Shown here: one piece after another, positions 16,701 through 25,605 of the stretch
Layout of the letters: each line of letters begins with the position of its first letter
Position numbering within the stretch: the stretch's first letter is position 1
Source of the DNA: an uncultured Lachnospiraceae bacterium
Lineage (GTDB): Bacteria; Bacillota; Clostridia; Lachnospirales; Lachnospiraceae
DNA length: 59,431 nt
Direction of reading: 5' to 3'
Assembly (NCBI GenBank): GCA_947648875.1
Contig: CANSPM010000020.1
Span: forward strand, 1 to 59,431
Notes under the pieces: generated by a model
Databases searched by the model: none
What the model saw: only the letters and a program-made list of their open reading frames with translations
Told to the model about the DNA's origin: nothing
Made by a program: the position numbers and the translations under genes

Positions 16701-17570
16701 ATGGGAAACACAAGACACCGCATGGAAAATGACAAGCCTTCTTTTTCCTGCCGCCCCAGACTGCTATATGTCACCACTTCCAAATATGAAGGCGACTGGC
16801 AGAGTATACCGCACTCCCACCCTTTCAGTGAGCTATTCTATGTAGTGAACGGTATCGGCACCTTCGTGGCCGAAGGTTCTGAATTTCCCGTAGGTAAAAA
16901 TGACATGGTCATCATAAATCCTCATGTGCAGCACACCGAGAGATCCCTACAATCCACGCCGCTGGACTACATCGCCCTGGGAATAGAGAACCTTTCTTTT
17001 TCCTTTGAAGATATCGTCACCGCTCAGGATGGACTGTCCATGCAGACTTGTTCCGGGGCAGTATATAAATACGCCATGCAGAGTCCCAATGTCTACGCTT
17101 ACCTGAATATCATGCTGGAAGAAATCTCTTCCAAAAAAGACAATTACGAGACAGTATGCCAGAATCTGCTGGAGATTCTGCTGATCTGCATGCTCCGCAA
17201 CGATCACCTGTCCATTGTGCAGGAGGACCAGAATCTTCTAAATAGAGAATGCGCCCAGATAAAAAATTACCTGGACGCAAATTATGCGGAAGATATCTCT
17301 TTGGACACCCTGGCCGCTCTCACGCATATGAACAAATACTATATGGCTCATGCCTTCACCAAATATGCAGGCCTGTCTCCCATCAATTATCTTCTGCAAA
17401 GAAGGATTCAGGAGGCAAAATCCCTGTTGGAATCCACCGCTTACTCCGTCTCACAGATCTCAGACATGCTGGGATTCTCCTCACAGTCATACTTTTCCCA
17501 GGCTTTCAAAAGGGCCACGGGAAAGACACCTGTCCAGTTTCGCAGTGAATATAAATCCGTTCATGACTGA
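16701..17570 (+). CDS. AraC-family transcriptional regulator of the sugar operon
   Basis: A 289-residue regulator. The N-terminal cupin-like sensor includes PHSHPFSELFYVVNG and FPVGKNDMVIINPHVQH (about residues 35-80). The C-terminal pair of helix-turn-helix motifs is in the last 100 residues: DISLDTLAALTHMNKYYMAH, then AYSVSQISDMLGFSSQSYF with SQAFKRATGKTPVQFR. The start has AGGAGG 9 bases upstream; a longer frame of 29 codons lacks one. It is divergent from the transporter operon, so it is probably its sugar-responsive activator. It ends one base from the end of the convergent paaK gene. Confidence 0.92.
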   Translation: MGNTRHRMENDKPSFSCRPRLLYVTTSKYEGDWQSIPHSHPFSELFYVVNGIGTFVAEGSEFPVGKNDMVIINPHVQHTERSLQSTPLDYIALGIENLSFSFEDIVTAQDGLSMQTCSGAVYKYAMQSPNVYAYLNIMLEEISSKKDNYETVCQNLLEILLICMLRNDHLSIVQEDQNLLNRECAQIKNYLDANYAEDISLDTLAALTHMNKYYMAHAFTKYAGLSPINYLLQRRIQEAKSLLESTAYSVSQISDMLGFSSQSYFSQAFKRATGKTPVQFRSEYKSVHD

Positions 17571-17571
17571 A

Positions 17572-18873
17572 TCAATACAGCTTCCTCTTATCAATCACCC
17601 TCACCGCCTTGCCCTCACTGCGGGTGATGGCCTTGGGTTCCACCACTTTCACATCCACCTTGATGCCCAGCATGGATTTGAGTCCGGCCACAATTTTTTT
17701 CTCCCTCTTGTCAACGGTCATGGAGGGATTCTCCGCCATCTCCGGAGTCAGCTCCACCTGTACCTCGATGGTGTCGTTGTTGCCCACACGATCCACCAGA
17801 ATCTGATAGTTGGCCTGATAACCCTGGTTCAGCAGAACCGCCTCAATCTGGGAGGGCCATACATTGACGCCCTTTACCACCATCATATCGTCACTTCTGC
17901 CCATGGGCTTATGCATACGGATATGAGTGCGACCGCAGGAACATTTCTTTCTGGTCAGATAACACAAGTCCCTGGTGCGGTAGCGCAGCAGAGGGAATGC
18001 TTTTTTGGTGATACAGGTAAATACCAGTTCGCCCACTTCTCCTTCCGGCAATACCTCCCCCGTGTCAGGATGAATAATCTCCGGAATAAAATGATCCTCC
18101 TGAATATGCATGCCCGCCTGCTCCTCACACTCAAAGGAGACACCGGGACCGGAGATCTCCGTCAGTCCATAGATATCATAGGCCCTGATGCCCAGAGACT
18201 CCTGAATATTGCGGCGCATCTCCTCCGTCCAAGGTTCCGCGCCGAAGATACCTGCCTTTAGCTTAATCCGGTCCCGCAGCCCTCTCTCGTTGATGACTTC
18301 TCCCAGATTGGCGGCATAGGAGGGGGTACAACAGATGATGGTGGACCCCAGATCCGTCATAAACTGCAATTGGCGTTCCGTGTTACCGGAGGACATGGGA
18401 AGCGTGAGACAGCCCACTTTATGGGAACCGCCGTTTAAACCGGGTCCTCCCGTAAACAGGCCGTAACCGTAACACACATGGCACACATCCTCTCTGGTTC
18501 CCCCGGCTGCCACAATGGCCCGGGCACAACACTCCTCCCACAGATCAATATCCTCCTGCGTGTAGAAAGACACCACTCTGCGTCCCGTGGTGCCGCTGGT
18601 GGACTGGATACGCACGCACTCCGACAGAGGCACGGCCAGCAGACCATACGGGTACTGATCCCGCAAGTCATCCTTGTTGATAAAAGGCAGCTTGCGCAAA
18701 TCCTCTATGCCATGAATATCCGCAGGCTTTACCCCGGCCTCGTCCATCCTGCCACGATAAAACGCCACGTTCTCATACACATGTTTCACCTGTGCCACAA
18801 GCCTCTCACTTTGCAGCGCCTGTAACTGCGGCAGCGGCATTGTCTCAATCTCCGGCTGATAATAGTTTCCCAT
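17572..18873 (-). CDS. paaK: Phenylacetate-CoA ligase
   Basis: A 433-residue adenylate-forming enzyme that converts phenylacetate or a related aryl acid to its CoA thioester. Motifs are RIQSTSGTTGRRVVSFY (phosphate loop), FGAEPWTEEMRRNI, DIYGLTEISGPGVSFEC, LLRYRTRDLCYL with a zinc-type CSCGRTHIRM, and GRSDDMMVVKGVNVWPSQIE at the start of the C-terminal lid. Length is normal. It lies 39 bp downstream of iorB in one leftward cluster with iorA, which makes arylacetyl-CoA or arylacetate from aryl pyruvates. It may act here in the reverse direction or on indoleacetate or hydroxyphenylacetate. Confidence 0.93.
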   Translation of the reverse strand: MGNYYQPEIETMPLPQLQALQSERLVAQVKHVYENVAFYRGRMDEAGVKPADIHGIEDLRKLPFINKDDLRDQYPYGLLAVPLSECVRIQSTSGTTGRRVVSFYTQEDIDLWEECCARAIVAAGGTREDVCHVCYGYGLFTGGPGLNGGSHKVGCLTLPMSSGNTERQLQFMTDLGSTIICCTPSYAANLGEVINERGLRDRIKLKAGIFGAEPWTEEMRRNIQESLGIRAYDIYGLTEISGPGVSFECEEQAGMHIQEDHFIPEIIHPDTGEVLPEGEVGELVFTCITKKAFPLLRYRTRDLCYLTRKKCSCGRTHIRMHKPMGRSDDMMVVKGVNVWPSQIEAVLLNQGYQANYQILVDRVGNNDTIEVQVELTPEMAENPSMTVDKREKKIVAGLKSMLGIKVDVKVVEPKAITRSEGKAVRVIDKRKLY

Positions 18874-18912
18874 CTTCTCTTTTCTCCTGTCTGCTATTTT
18901 TGCTGCTCCGTT

Positions 18913-19488
18913 TTATGCCACATATTCCCGCCCCAGGGCGAAAGCCTTTTTGTTCAGTTCCAGAAATTTGGCCGGAACACACTCTTCTATGGCCTTTTCC
19001 CATTTTTCTACAGGGATATCAAAATATTTGGAGAGCCTGCCCATCAACACGATATTTACCGCCTTGGCGGAACCTGCCTGCTGCGCCAGAGCCAGACAGT
19101 CCATGGCGTCCACCGCAATTCCCAGTTTTTCCATCTTATCAACCAGGTCTGCCGGATAGGGCGCCACTCCGGTAATGACCGGCATGGGATCAATCTCCTG
19201 GGTGTTTACCACAATCCGCCCGTCGGGTTTTAAATACTCCACATAGCGGGCGGCCTCCAGCTTTTCAAAGGATACGATAAAATCCGCCTGCCCCCTGTCA
19301 ATAATCGGGGAAAAAACCTTCTCTCCAAAGCGCACATAGGTCACCACACTGCCGCCCCGCTGGCTCATGCCGTGTACTTCGGATACCTTTACATCCAACC
19401 CCTCTTTTAGGAGCAAATGCCCCAGCAGCTTGCTGGCCAGCAGGGAGCCCTGGCCTCCCACACCCACAATCATAATATTTTTTGTCAT
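18913..19488 (-). CDS. iorB: Indolepyruvate ferredoxin oxidoreductase beta subunit
   Basis: A 191-residue gamma-type domain of 2-oxoacid:ferredoxin oxidoreductases, beginning MTKNIMIVGVGGQGSLLASK and containing VSEVHGMSQRGGSVVTYVRF, both classic for IorB. It partners IorA to decarboxylate indolepyruvate, phenylpyruvate or hydroxyphenylpyruvate to the aryl-acetyl-CoA with reduction of ferredoxin. The start is the ATG with AGAGGTAAGT just before it; 67 in-frame upstream codons are spurious. It is co-transcribed with iorA (124-bp gap containing a hairpin) and followed by paaK. Confidence 0.93.
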   Translation of the reverse strand: MTKNIMIVGVGGQGSLLASKLLGHLLLKEGLDVKVSEVHGMSQRGGSVVTYVRFGEKVFSPIIDRGQADFIVSFEKLEAARYVEYLKPDGRIVVNTQEIDPMPVITGVAPYPADLVDKMEKLGIAVDAMDCLALAQQAGSAKAVNIVLMGRLSKYFDIPVEKWEKAIEECVPAKFLELNKKAFALGREYVA

Positions 19489-19573
19489 ACTTACCTCTTT
19501 CCCGTTTACCCATAGAATGACCTGCGTCATACTCTTGCCGTACTCGTGCTTTGTTATAAATATATTTCCCACA

Positions 19574-19596
19574 TATCCCGAGCCGGGCCCGGGATA
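19574..19596. promoter_or_regulatory. Hairpin between iorA and iorB
   Basis: Exact 7-bp arms (19574-19580 and 19590-19596) around a GC-rich 9-base loop that can itself pair. There is no T-run. It lies in the operon gap and may mark RNA processing or partial attenuation between the subunit genes. Confidence 0.4.
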
Positions 19597-19612
19597 CTTT
19601 GTTAAGCAGTGT

Positions 19613-21346
19613 CTACTCCTGTGAATCCAGCGCGCCGAACTTGCAAAGCTGTCTGCACACGCCGCATCCCACACACAGAGTCTCATCAATTACGGCCTTG
19701 CCGTCCCTGATACTGATGGAAGGACAGCCCAGACGCATACAGGATTTACAGCCCACACATTTCTCGCAGTCCACTTTCAGGGGCTTCTCATGCTTCACAT
19801 ATTTTAACAGCACACAGGGCCTGCGGCTGATGATCACGGAAGGCTCCTGCGCCGCCAGTTCCTGCTTGAGTACTCTGTCACATTCCGCCAGATCATAGGG
19901 GTCCACCACCGTAACCCGTTCAAAGCCCATGGCGCGGCATAAATTCTCCAGATTGATCTGCCCCGCCGGATCTCCCTTTATATTGTATCCGGTGGTGGGA
20001 TTATGCTGGTGTCCCGTCATACCTGTGATGGAGTTGTCCAAAATGATCACCGTGGAATTGCTCTGATTATACGCGATATTGGCAAGCCCCGTCATACCGG
20101 AATGCATAAAGGTGGAATCCCCGATCACCGCCACGGTCCTGCCCTCACTCTCCTGTCCCAGCGCCTTGTTAAACCCGTGGAGGGAACTGACGGAAGCCCC
20201 CATACATAGTGTGACGTCCATGGCGCTCAGGGGCGCCACCGCCCCCAGGGTATAGCAGCCGATATCTCCCAGAACCGTACATTTATTCTGTTTCAGTGTA
20301 TAGAATAATCCCCTGTGGGGACAGCCGGAACACATGACAGGGGGTCTGCCGGGCAGTGTCTCCTCCAGGCGCTTCACAGGGGAGAGGGGGACTCCCAGCT
20401 TCTCCGCCACCATATTCTGGGAGTACTCTCCCTCCATGGGAAATACATCTTTTCCTGTAATCTCCAGCCCCAGCTGCCTGCAATGATTTTCAATGACAGG
20501 GTCCAACTCCTCCACAATGGCCAGTTTGTCCACTTTGGCGGCAAAATCAAGAATCCTCTGCCGGGGCAGGGGATTGACCATGCCAAGTTTTAAAATAGAC
20601 GCCTTATCCCCGAATACCTCCTTGACATACTGATAGCTGGTGGAAGATGTGATGATACCCAGCGCCGTATCCCCCATCTCCTCCCGATTGATCTCCGCCG
20701 TCTCTCCGTAAGCAATCAATCTGCGGTTGCGCTCCTCCACAAAGGGATGACGCTTGATGGCATTGCCGGGCATCATGACATACTTCGCTATATTTTTCTC
20801 ATAGGGCCTGATCTCTGGTACCATCCTCTCCCCGGTGTCCACAATGCTTTGAGAATGGGCCACTCTGGTACACATCTTGATGATGACGGGAGTATCAAAC
20901 TCCTCACTGATTGTAAAGGCAAGTTTCGCAAAGCGGTACGCCTCGTCGGAATCCGCAGGCTCCAGCATGGGGACCTTGGAAGCGATGGCATGATGACGGC
21001 TGTCCTGCTCGTTCTGAGAAGAATGCATACCCGCGTCATCCGCCACGCAGATCACCAGTCCTGCGTTCACGCCGGTGTAAGAACAGGTGAAAAGAGGGTC
21101 CGCCGCCACATTCAGTCCCACATGCTTCATGCCGCAGAAAGCCCTTTTACCGGCCAGGCAGGCTCCGAATGCCACCTCCATAGCCACCTTCTCGTTGGGC
21201 GCCCACTCGCAATAGATCTCGTCATATTTTGCAGCCTCCTCGGTCACCTCCGTGCTGGGTGTGCCGGGATAACTGGATACCACACAGCAGCCCGCTTCAT
21301 AGAGCCCCCGGGCCAGTGCCTTGTTTCCTAACATCAATTGTTTCAT
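19613..21346 (-). CDS. iorA: Indolepyruvate ferredoxin oxidoreductase alpha subunit
   Basis: A 577-residue fused alpha/beta-type subunit. In order it has the pyrimidine-binding domain (EWAPNEKVAMEVAFGA near residue 50), the transketolase C-like middle domain, the thiamine diphosphate region GDSTFMHSGMTGLANIAYN with IILDNSITGMTG, and a C-terminal pair of 4Fe-4S clusters (CEKCVGCKSCMRLGCP and CVGCGVCRQLCKF). It oxidises aryl pyruvates from aromatic amino acids with ferredoxin as acceptor. The length is slightly short of the 590-620 usual but all domains are present. Two overlapping promoters lie upstream. Confidence 0.94.
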   Translation of the reverse strand: MKQLMLGNKALARGLYEAGCCVVSSYPGTPSTEVTEEAAKYDEIYCEWAPNEKVAMEVAFGACLAGKRAFCGMKHVGLNVAADPLFTCSYTGVNAGLVICVADDAGMHSSQNEQDSRHHAIASKVPMLEPADSDEAYRFAKLAFTISEEFDTPVIIKMCTRVAHSQSIVDTGERMVPEIRPYEKNIAKYVMMPGNAIKRHPFVEERNRRLIAYGETAEINREEMGDTALGIITSSTSYQYVKEVFGDKASILKLGMVNPLPRQRILDFAAKVDKLAIVEELDPVIENHCRQLGLEITGKDVFPMEGEYSQNMVAEKLGVPLSPVKRLEETLPGRPPVMCSGCPHRGLFYTLKQNKCTVLGDIGCYTLGAVAPLSAMDVTLCMGASVSSLHGFNKALGQESEGRTVAVIGDSTFMHSGMTGLANIAYNQSNSTVIILDNSITGMTGHQHNPTTGYNIKGDPAGQINLENLCRAMGFERVTVVDPYDLAECDRVLKQELAAQEPSVIISRRPCVLLKYVKHEKPLKVDCEKCVGCKSCMRLGCPSISIRDGKAVIDETLCVGCGVCRQLCKFGALDSQE

Positions 21347-21395
21347 ATGTAGTTTTCCTCGCTCTCACTGAATGCTTACATGCACTAACATTTCT

Positions 21396-21437
21396 ATTAT
21401 ACTTGAACATTTTAGTCCTGTAAAGCAAAAAAGTCAA
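21396..21437 (-). promoter_or_regulatory. Two overlapping promoters of the ior-paaK cluster
   Basis: Minus strand: TTTACA (21419-21424) with TATAAT (21396-21401), 17 bp apart; and TTGACT (21432-21437) with TAAAAT (21409-21414), also 17 bp apart. The first would give a leader of about 43 bases. Confidence 0.7.
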
Positions 21438-21495
21438 CTAAATTTGTCCCCTGCATATCGACCGTGATGCAAAATTAAATTTTTAAAAATAGGGG

Positions 21496-21524
21496 TTGCA
21501 TTTTTTCTCATTACCCGATATAAT
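21496..21524 (+). promoter_or_regulatory. Promoter of tRNA-Thr
   Basis: TTGCAT (21496-21501) and TATAAT (21519-21524) with 17-bp spacing, ending 10 bp before the mature tRNA. Confidence 0.8.
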
Positions 21525-21534
21525 AAATTGCAGT

Positions 21535-21607
21535 GCTGAAATAGCTCAGTTGGTAGAGCACTTCACTCGTAATGAAGGGGTCGTGGGTTCGAGTCCCATT
21601 TTCAGCT
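21535..21607 (+). tRNA. tRNA-Thr (anticodon CGU)
   Basis: A full cloverleaf: acceptor stem 21535-21541 with 21600-21606 (7 perfect pairs), D-arm with AGCTCAGTTGGTAGAGCA, anticodon stem 21561-21565 with 21573-21577, loop CTCGTAA with anticodon CGT at 21568-21570, and T-arm GTGGGTTCGAGTCCCAT. CCA is not encoded. It stands alone with its own promoter and terminator. Confidence 0.97.
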
Positions 21608-21646
21608 TTTAAAAACCTCGGAAAGAATTTCTTCCCGAGGTTTTTA
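21608..21646 (+). terminator. Terminator of tRNA-Thr
   Basis: A-rich/T-rich stem with AACCTCGG paired to CCGAGGTT, followed by TTTTT at 21641-21645. The same hairpin faces the 3' end of the convergent glf gene and may serve both directions. Confidence 0.8.
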
Positions 21647-21673
21647 CTTTCCTCCATGGCACATTACGAGTTC

Positions 21674-22801
21674 TTACACTTGCAGTTCTCTGTCGCAAAA
21701 GTCCAGCGCTGCCGCAATCACCGCATCCATATCATAATATTTGTACTCTCCCAGTCTTCCGCCAAAAAGTACCTTGTCCTCCGAGTCGGCCAACTTTCTG
21801 TATTCCTCATATAACGCGCTGTTTTTAGCGTCGTTCACCGGATAGTAGGGCTCGTCCCCCGGCTTCCACTCCAGACTGTACTCCCGGCTGATTACCGTTC
21901 CCGGAAACTCTTTTCCCTCTTCGTCTCTGCCAAACAGGAACCATTTGTGTTCTATAATCCGGGTCCAGGGCGTCTCCCTGTCCGTGTAGTTCACCGCCGC
22001 GTTTCCCTGGAAATTCGGTATGTCCAGTACCTCCGTCTCAAAGCGCACAGAGCGGTATTCCAGCGCTCCCAGCCTGTACTCGTAAAATCCGTCTATCGGT
22101 CCGGTGTACACCACCCTGTCCGCCAGAGCGTCCAGTTCCTCCCGGTGCTTCAGATAGTCCGTGTTCAGACGGACCTCAATCCCCTCCAGCAGATTTTCCA
22201 CCAGCTGCGTATAGCCCCCCACAGGGATTCCCTGATAAAGAGCATTGAAATAGTTGTTGTCAAAGGTCAGCCGCACCGGCAGACGCTTGATAATAAACGC
22301 CGGCAATTCCTTACAGTCGCGTCCCCACTGCTTCTCCGTATACCCCTTGACCAGCTTCTCGAAGATATCTCGCCCCACCAGAGAAATGGCCTGCTCCTCC
22401 AGATTCTTTGGATTTGTGATGCCCGCCTCCCGCTTCTGCTCCTCAATCCTGTCCATTGCCTCCTGGGGAGTAGTCACGCCCCACATTTTGTTAAAGGTAT
22501 ACATGTTGAAGGGCAGGGAATACAATTCCCCCTTATAATTCGCCACAGGGGAATTGGTAAAGCGGTTAAACCGGGCAAACCTCGTAATATAATCCCACAC
22601 TCTGACATTGTTTGTGTGAAAAATATGGGCGCCATACTTATGCACCGGGATTCCCTCGATCTTTTCCGTATAGATATTGCCGGCCATATGGGGGCGCTTC
22701 TCCACCACCAGCACAGACTTCCCCCTGGCCTTGGCTTCATGAGCAAAAACCGCGCCGTACAGACCAGCCCCCACCACCAGATAATCATAGTGCATCTTCA
22801 T
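21674..22801 (-). CDS. glf: UDP-galactopyranose mutase
   Basis: A 375-residue flavoenzyme that interconverts UDP-galactopyranose and UDP-galactofuranose, the donor for Galf-containing surface glycans. The FAD-binding motif DYLVVGAGLYGAVFAHEA opens the protein; GNIYTEKIEGIPVHKYGAHIFHT (residues 42-64) and YTEKQWG are Glf signatures, and the C-terminal block has SREYSLEW plus YYPVNDAKN. The ATG follows AGGAGG. It begins one base after the stop of the upstream unknown gene, so it is the last gene of that operon. No glycosyltransferases lie beside it. Confidence 0.95.
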   Translation of the reverse strand: MKMHYDYLVVGAGLYGAVFAHEAKARGKSVLVVEKRPHMAGNIYTEKIEGIPVHKYGAHIFHTNNVRVWDYITRFARFNRFTNSPVANYKGELYSLPFNMYTFNKMWGVTTPQEAMDRIEEQKREAGITNPKNLEEQAISLVGRDIFEKLVKGYTEKQWGRDCKELPAFIIKRLPVRLTFDNNYFNALYQGIPVGGYTQLVENLLEGIEVRLNTDYLKHREELDALADRVVYTGPIDGFYEYRLGALEYRSVRFETEVLDIPNFQGNAAVNYTDRETPWTRIIEHKWFLFGRDEEGKEFPGTVISREYSLEWKPGDEPYYPVNDAKNSALYEEYRKLADSEDKVLFGGRLGEYKYYDMDAVIAAALDFCDRELQV

Positions 22802-22802
22802 T

Positions 22803-23591
22803 TCATTCCTCCTCTAAAATATTTGCCCATTCCTGCCGCCAATTATCCATGCTGAGAAGATTATGCCTGACTCCCTTCACCGCGATATACTGGCTGGTGA
22901 TAATATGGGGCGCCCTGGCGATCATCTCCGAAATCACCTCGTCGCAGATCTCCCTGCAATTCTTCTGATTAACCAGCTGCCCGTTTTCAAATCCCTGATA
23001 CCGCTTACCCGTAAACTCATTCTTCACACCGTTATCCCGTGTATCCTGCCTGGTTATGATAAACAGATTATGCCGATAACCTCTGATCCCCGGAATCTCA
23101 TCAGAGTAAAAAGCCGCCACAATATCATCCAGCTTTCGCAGATAGCAGCCTTTTACAGGCCAGATGGACAGAAAATAGTGCTCGGTGATCATAAAAGCGG
23201 TCTCTTGCTTCCCGCCCATTCTGTCTGTCTTACAGACGATTTTTACCGCGTCGCTGCGCAAAAGTTCCCGGTCCGCCTCCCGCAGTTCCTCCAGGCTGTA
23301 GCCTGTCTCCTTCTGATAGTATTCCATATATTTCGCCTGCCTCTTTTTATCAATAGCAAGTCCCGGCAAAAGCATGGCCAGCCCAGGCACCGCAAAAACC
23401 GCTAATACCACAACACCGCCAACTACTTTCACAAACATCAGGGGAATACCAAATAATGCCCCAAAAATAAGCAGCATAATACCTCCGGCCGCCAGTCCTT
23501 TTCCACCGCCGCCCTGAGATCTGAATGCCGCCAGCACACTTCCGCATTTGTCCACCTTCTTTTGTAAGTCTTTCGTCATTTCCGTCTTCAT
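22803..23591 (-). CDS. Unknown two-helix membrane protein
   Basis: A 262-residue protein not assigned to a family. A charged N-terminus (residues 1-30) precedes two adjacent transmembrane segments (GGIMLLIFGALFGIPLMFV, about 35-54, and VVGGVVVLAVFAVPGLAMLL, about 57-76). A cytoplasmic domain of about 180 residues follows, with a predicted helix YMEYYQKETGYSLEELREAD and a beta-rich region around IWPVKGCYLRKLDDIVAAFY that resembles a PH-like or YcxB-like fold by pattern only. AAGGAGG precedes the ATG. It lies between the zinc-ribbon LRR gene (59-bp gap) and glf (1-bp gap), so it is probably co-expressed with both. Confidence 0.7.
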   Translation of the reverse strand: MKTEMTKDLQKKVDKCGSVLAAFRSQGGGGKGLAAGGIMLLIFGALFGIPLMFVKVVGGVVVLAVFAVPGLAMLLPGLAIDKKRQAKYMEYYQKETGYSLEELREADRELLRSDAVKIVCKTDRMGGKQETAFMITEHYFLSIWPVKGCYLRKLDDIVAAFYSDEIPGIRGYRHNLFIITRQDTRDNGVKNEFTGKRYQGFENGQLVNQKNCREICDEVISEMIARAPHIITSQYIAVKGVRHNLLSMDNWRQEWANILEEE

Positions 23592-23650
23592 AAATATCTG
23601 CCTCCTTCGCCAAATACCATGATAGTCTCCATGCAGTCACATCATGCCTG

Positions 23651-25591
23651 CTACTCATTTATAATTTGGATATGGCTTTCATCCAGAACCCGCAAATTGC
23701 TTATGGGATTCCCCGAACACTTCACCAGACGCAACGTGGGGATCGAAGCCAACGCACGCATATCCGTCACATAGTTATCTGCAAAATTTATTTCTTCCAG
23801 ATTTACAAGACTGCCCACAAATTCCAGATCCGTAATTTCATTGTCCGCTATGTCCAGTCTCTTGAGGTTGGGAAAATTTCCCAAAAAATCCAGTTGATCT
23901 TTGATAAATACATCATCCCAATATACATCGGTCATTCCGCCTGAATTGTAAACCTTCACATTATCATGCAGCTTGATCCCGGCCATTTCCAGGGATTCCA
24001 GGGAGGTATTTTCCGCCATTCGGTCAAAGTCAATCTCACACTCCGTCCCGTTTAACACGATTTCCCGGATGCCCGGCAGCCGGAATATGCCCGAAATGTC
24101 GTCAAAAGTCATAATCCCGCTCAGATTTACATATTCCAGAGAAGAAATGTCCCCCGCAAAAGCCAGAGGCATATCCTGATAAAAAGTGGTGCAGGTCAGG
24201 CTCTTGAGCCGGGTGAGCCCCGACAGGTCAAGGCCCGGCGCAAGGTCGCAGCTATGCAGGGTGAGCTCCTCCAGTGCCGTCAGGCCGGGTAGAAAGGAAC
24301 AGGCATCAAAGTTATCCAGCGTCAGGCTCCGCAGCCCGCTAAGTCCCGCAAGAGACGGCTCTTCGCACTCGTAGGGCTTCTCCAGATACAGTTCCGTAAG
24401 GCTTTCAAGAGCGCTCACCGCATCCATTTCTCTAAGTTCCCGGCAGTCCGTCACCGAAAGTTTCTCCAGACCTTCCAACGCCTCTATGCCGTCAAGACTT
24501 AAAAGTTTTCCGCCAGCCAGGCCCAGACTTTGCAGCCAGGGCATCCGCTGTAAAAAATCCAGCGTTTTCAGGTTCTCAGACTCAATATAGAGTTCCGCAA
24601 GATTCTCCATGGAAGCAAATACCGCAAAATCGTTTATGGCATCCCCATCCTGAATCGTTAAGGATTTAAGCTGTTCCAGCGCCACCACCGCGTTCACATC
24701 GTTCAGGCTGCCGGCATCTATGGTAAGACTTTCCAGATTGGGAAACAACTCCAGCCCCTCCAGGTTTTTTACCGAACTGCCAATGGACAACTGGCGAATC
24801 GTAGCGGTATCCTCCAATGCCTTGACCACATCCCCCAAAGCACTGTATGAGGCGGAAAGGCTCTCCAGGGGAAGCCCTCCCAGGTCGCACTGAGAAAGAG
24901 AACCGCCAGTCTCCAGCTTTTTGAGACCGCCAAACATATACAGGCTCGTATAACCCTTGTCACTCCCCCGGGGAAAAGTGAGCCATTCCAGCTGCGCGTC
25001 TGGATTCTCCAGAGGATTTTCAAAGCTGTAGCCTAAATATGTATTGTCCAGATCCGTCTTATCCGCAATCCACTGAATCTGGTCCAGTTCCTCCTGGGTC
25101 ACGCTGTCCGAATCTTTCCCAAAGGCGTATACCACCATCTTTTCCAACATGCCTGAAAGGCCTGCCCTTTCCTCTTCCTCTTCCTTTGCCCCTGCGCCAT
25201 AAAAGTCCCGGGTATAGCTGTCCGCCATAGACTCCCACATCTCCCGCTGCTGCGCCTGCCTTGCCGCCTCCTGATTCTGCGCCTTGTAGTACGCCCTGAC
25301 TCCTACAAGGATCACAAGACAAATCACACTGACTATTGTGCCCATAACGGAACCCCTGGAAGCGGATTCTCTACTGTCTCTTCGGGGAACCGGCTCCCAC
25401 TGCGGAATCTGGCGTCCCCCTGCCGCCTGCCCTGGCAGAGGAGCGTTTTGACCCGTTCCCTGACCGGCGTCTATAATATACTGGTTACCGCAATATTCAC
25501 ACTGAACCGTCCTTGCGTTCCCAGTCGGCATTTTCAGGATGCCGCCACAGCCGGGGCATTTTAAATCCGTTATTTTTACTGTGTCTCCCAT
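23651..25591 (-). CDS. Zinc-ribbon, single-pass, leucine-rich-repeat protein
   Basis: A 646-residue protein of unusual architecture. It starts with a zinc ribbon (CPGCGG about residue 12, CEYCGNQY about residue 33), then a Pro/Gly-rich linker and one transmembrane helix (GTIVSVICLVILVGVRAYY, about 82-100). A charged helical stretch (AARQAQQREMWES onward) precedes about 15 irregular leucine-rich repeats of the form NLESLTIDAG-LNDV, LEKLSVTDC-ELREM and NLKRLDIADN-EITDL up to the C-terminus. The zinc ribbon would lie in the cytoplasm and the LRR outside. ATG at 25591 follows GGGGGG; the 15-codon longer frame overlaps less well. It is 14 bp from the SPFH gene. Function unknown. Confidence 0.75.
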   Translation of the reverse strand: MGDTVKITDLKCPGCGGILKMPTGNARTVQCEYCGNQYIIDAGQGTGQNAPLPGQAAGGRQIPQWEPVPRRDSRESASRGSVMGTIVSVICLVILVGVRAYYKAQNQEAARQAQQREMWESMADSYTRDFYGAGAKEEEEERAGLSGMLEKMVVYAFGKDSDSVTQEELDQIQWIADKTDLDNTYLGYSFENPLENPDAQLEWLTFPRGSDKGYTSLYMFGGLKKLETGGSLSQCDLGGLPLESLSASYSALGDVVKALEDTATIRQLSIGSSVKNLEGLELFPNLESLTIDAGSLNDVNAVVALEQLKSLTIQDGDAINDFAVFASMENLAELYIESENLKTLDFLQRMPWLQSLGLAGGKLLSLDGIEALEGLEKLSVTDCRELREMDAVSALESLTELYLEKPYECEEPSLAGLSGLRSLTLDNFDACSFLPGLTALEELTLHSCDLAPGLDLSGLTRLKSLTCTTFYQDMPLAFAGDISSLEYVNLSGIMTFDDISGIFRLPGIREIVLNGTECEIDFDRMAENTSLESLEMAGIKLHDNVKVYNSGGMTDVYWDDVFIKDQLDFLGNFPNLKRLDIADNEITDLEFVGSLVNLEEINFADNYVTDMRALASIPTLRLVKCSGNPISNLRVLDESHIQIINE

Positions 25592-25605
25592 GTCATTTCC
25601 CCCCG

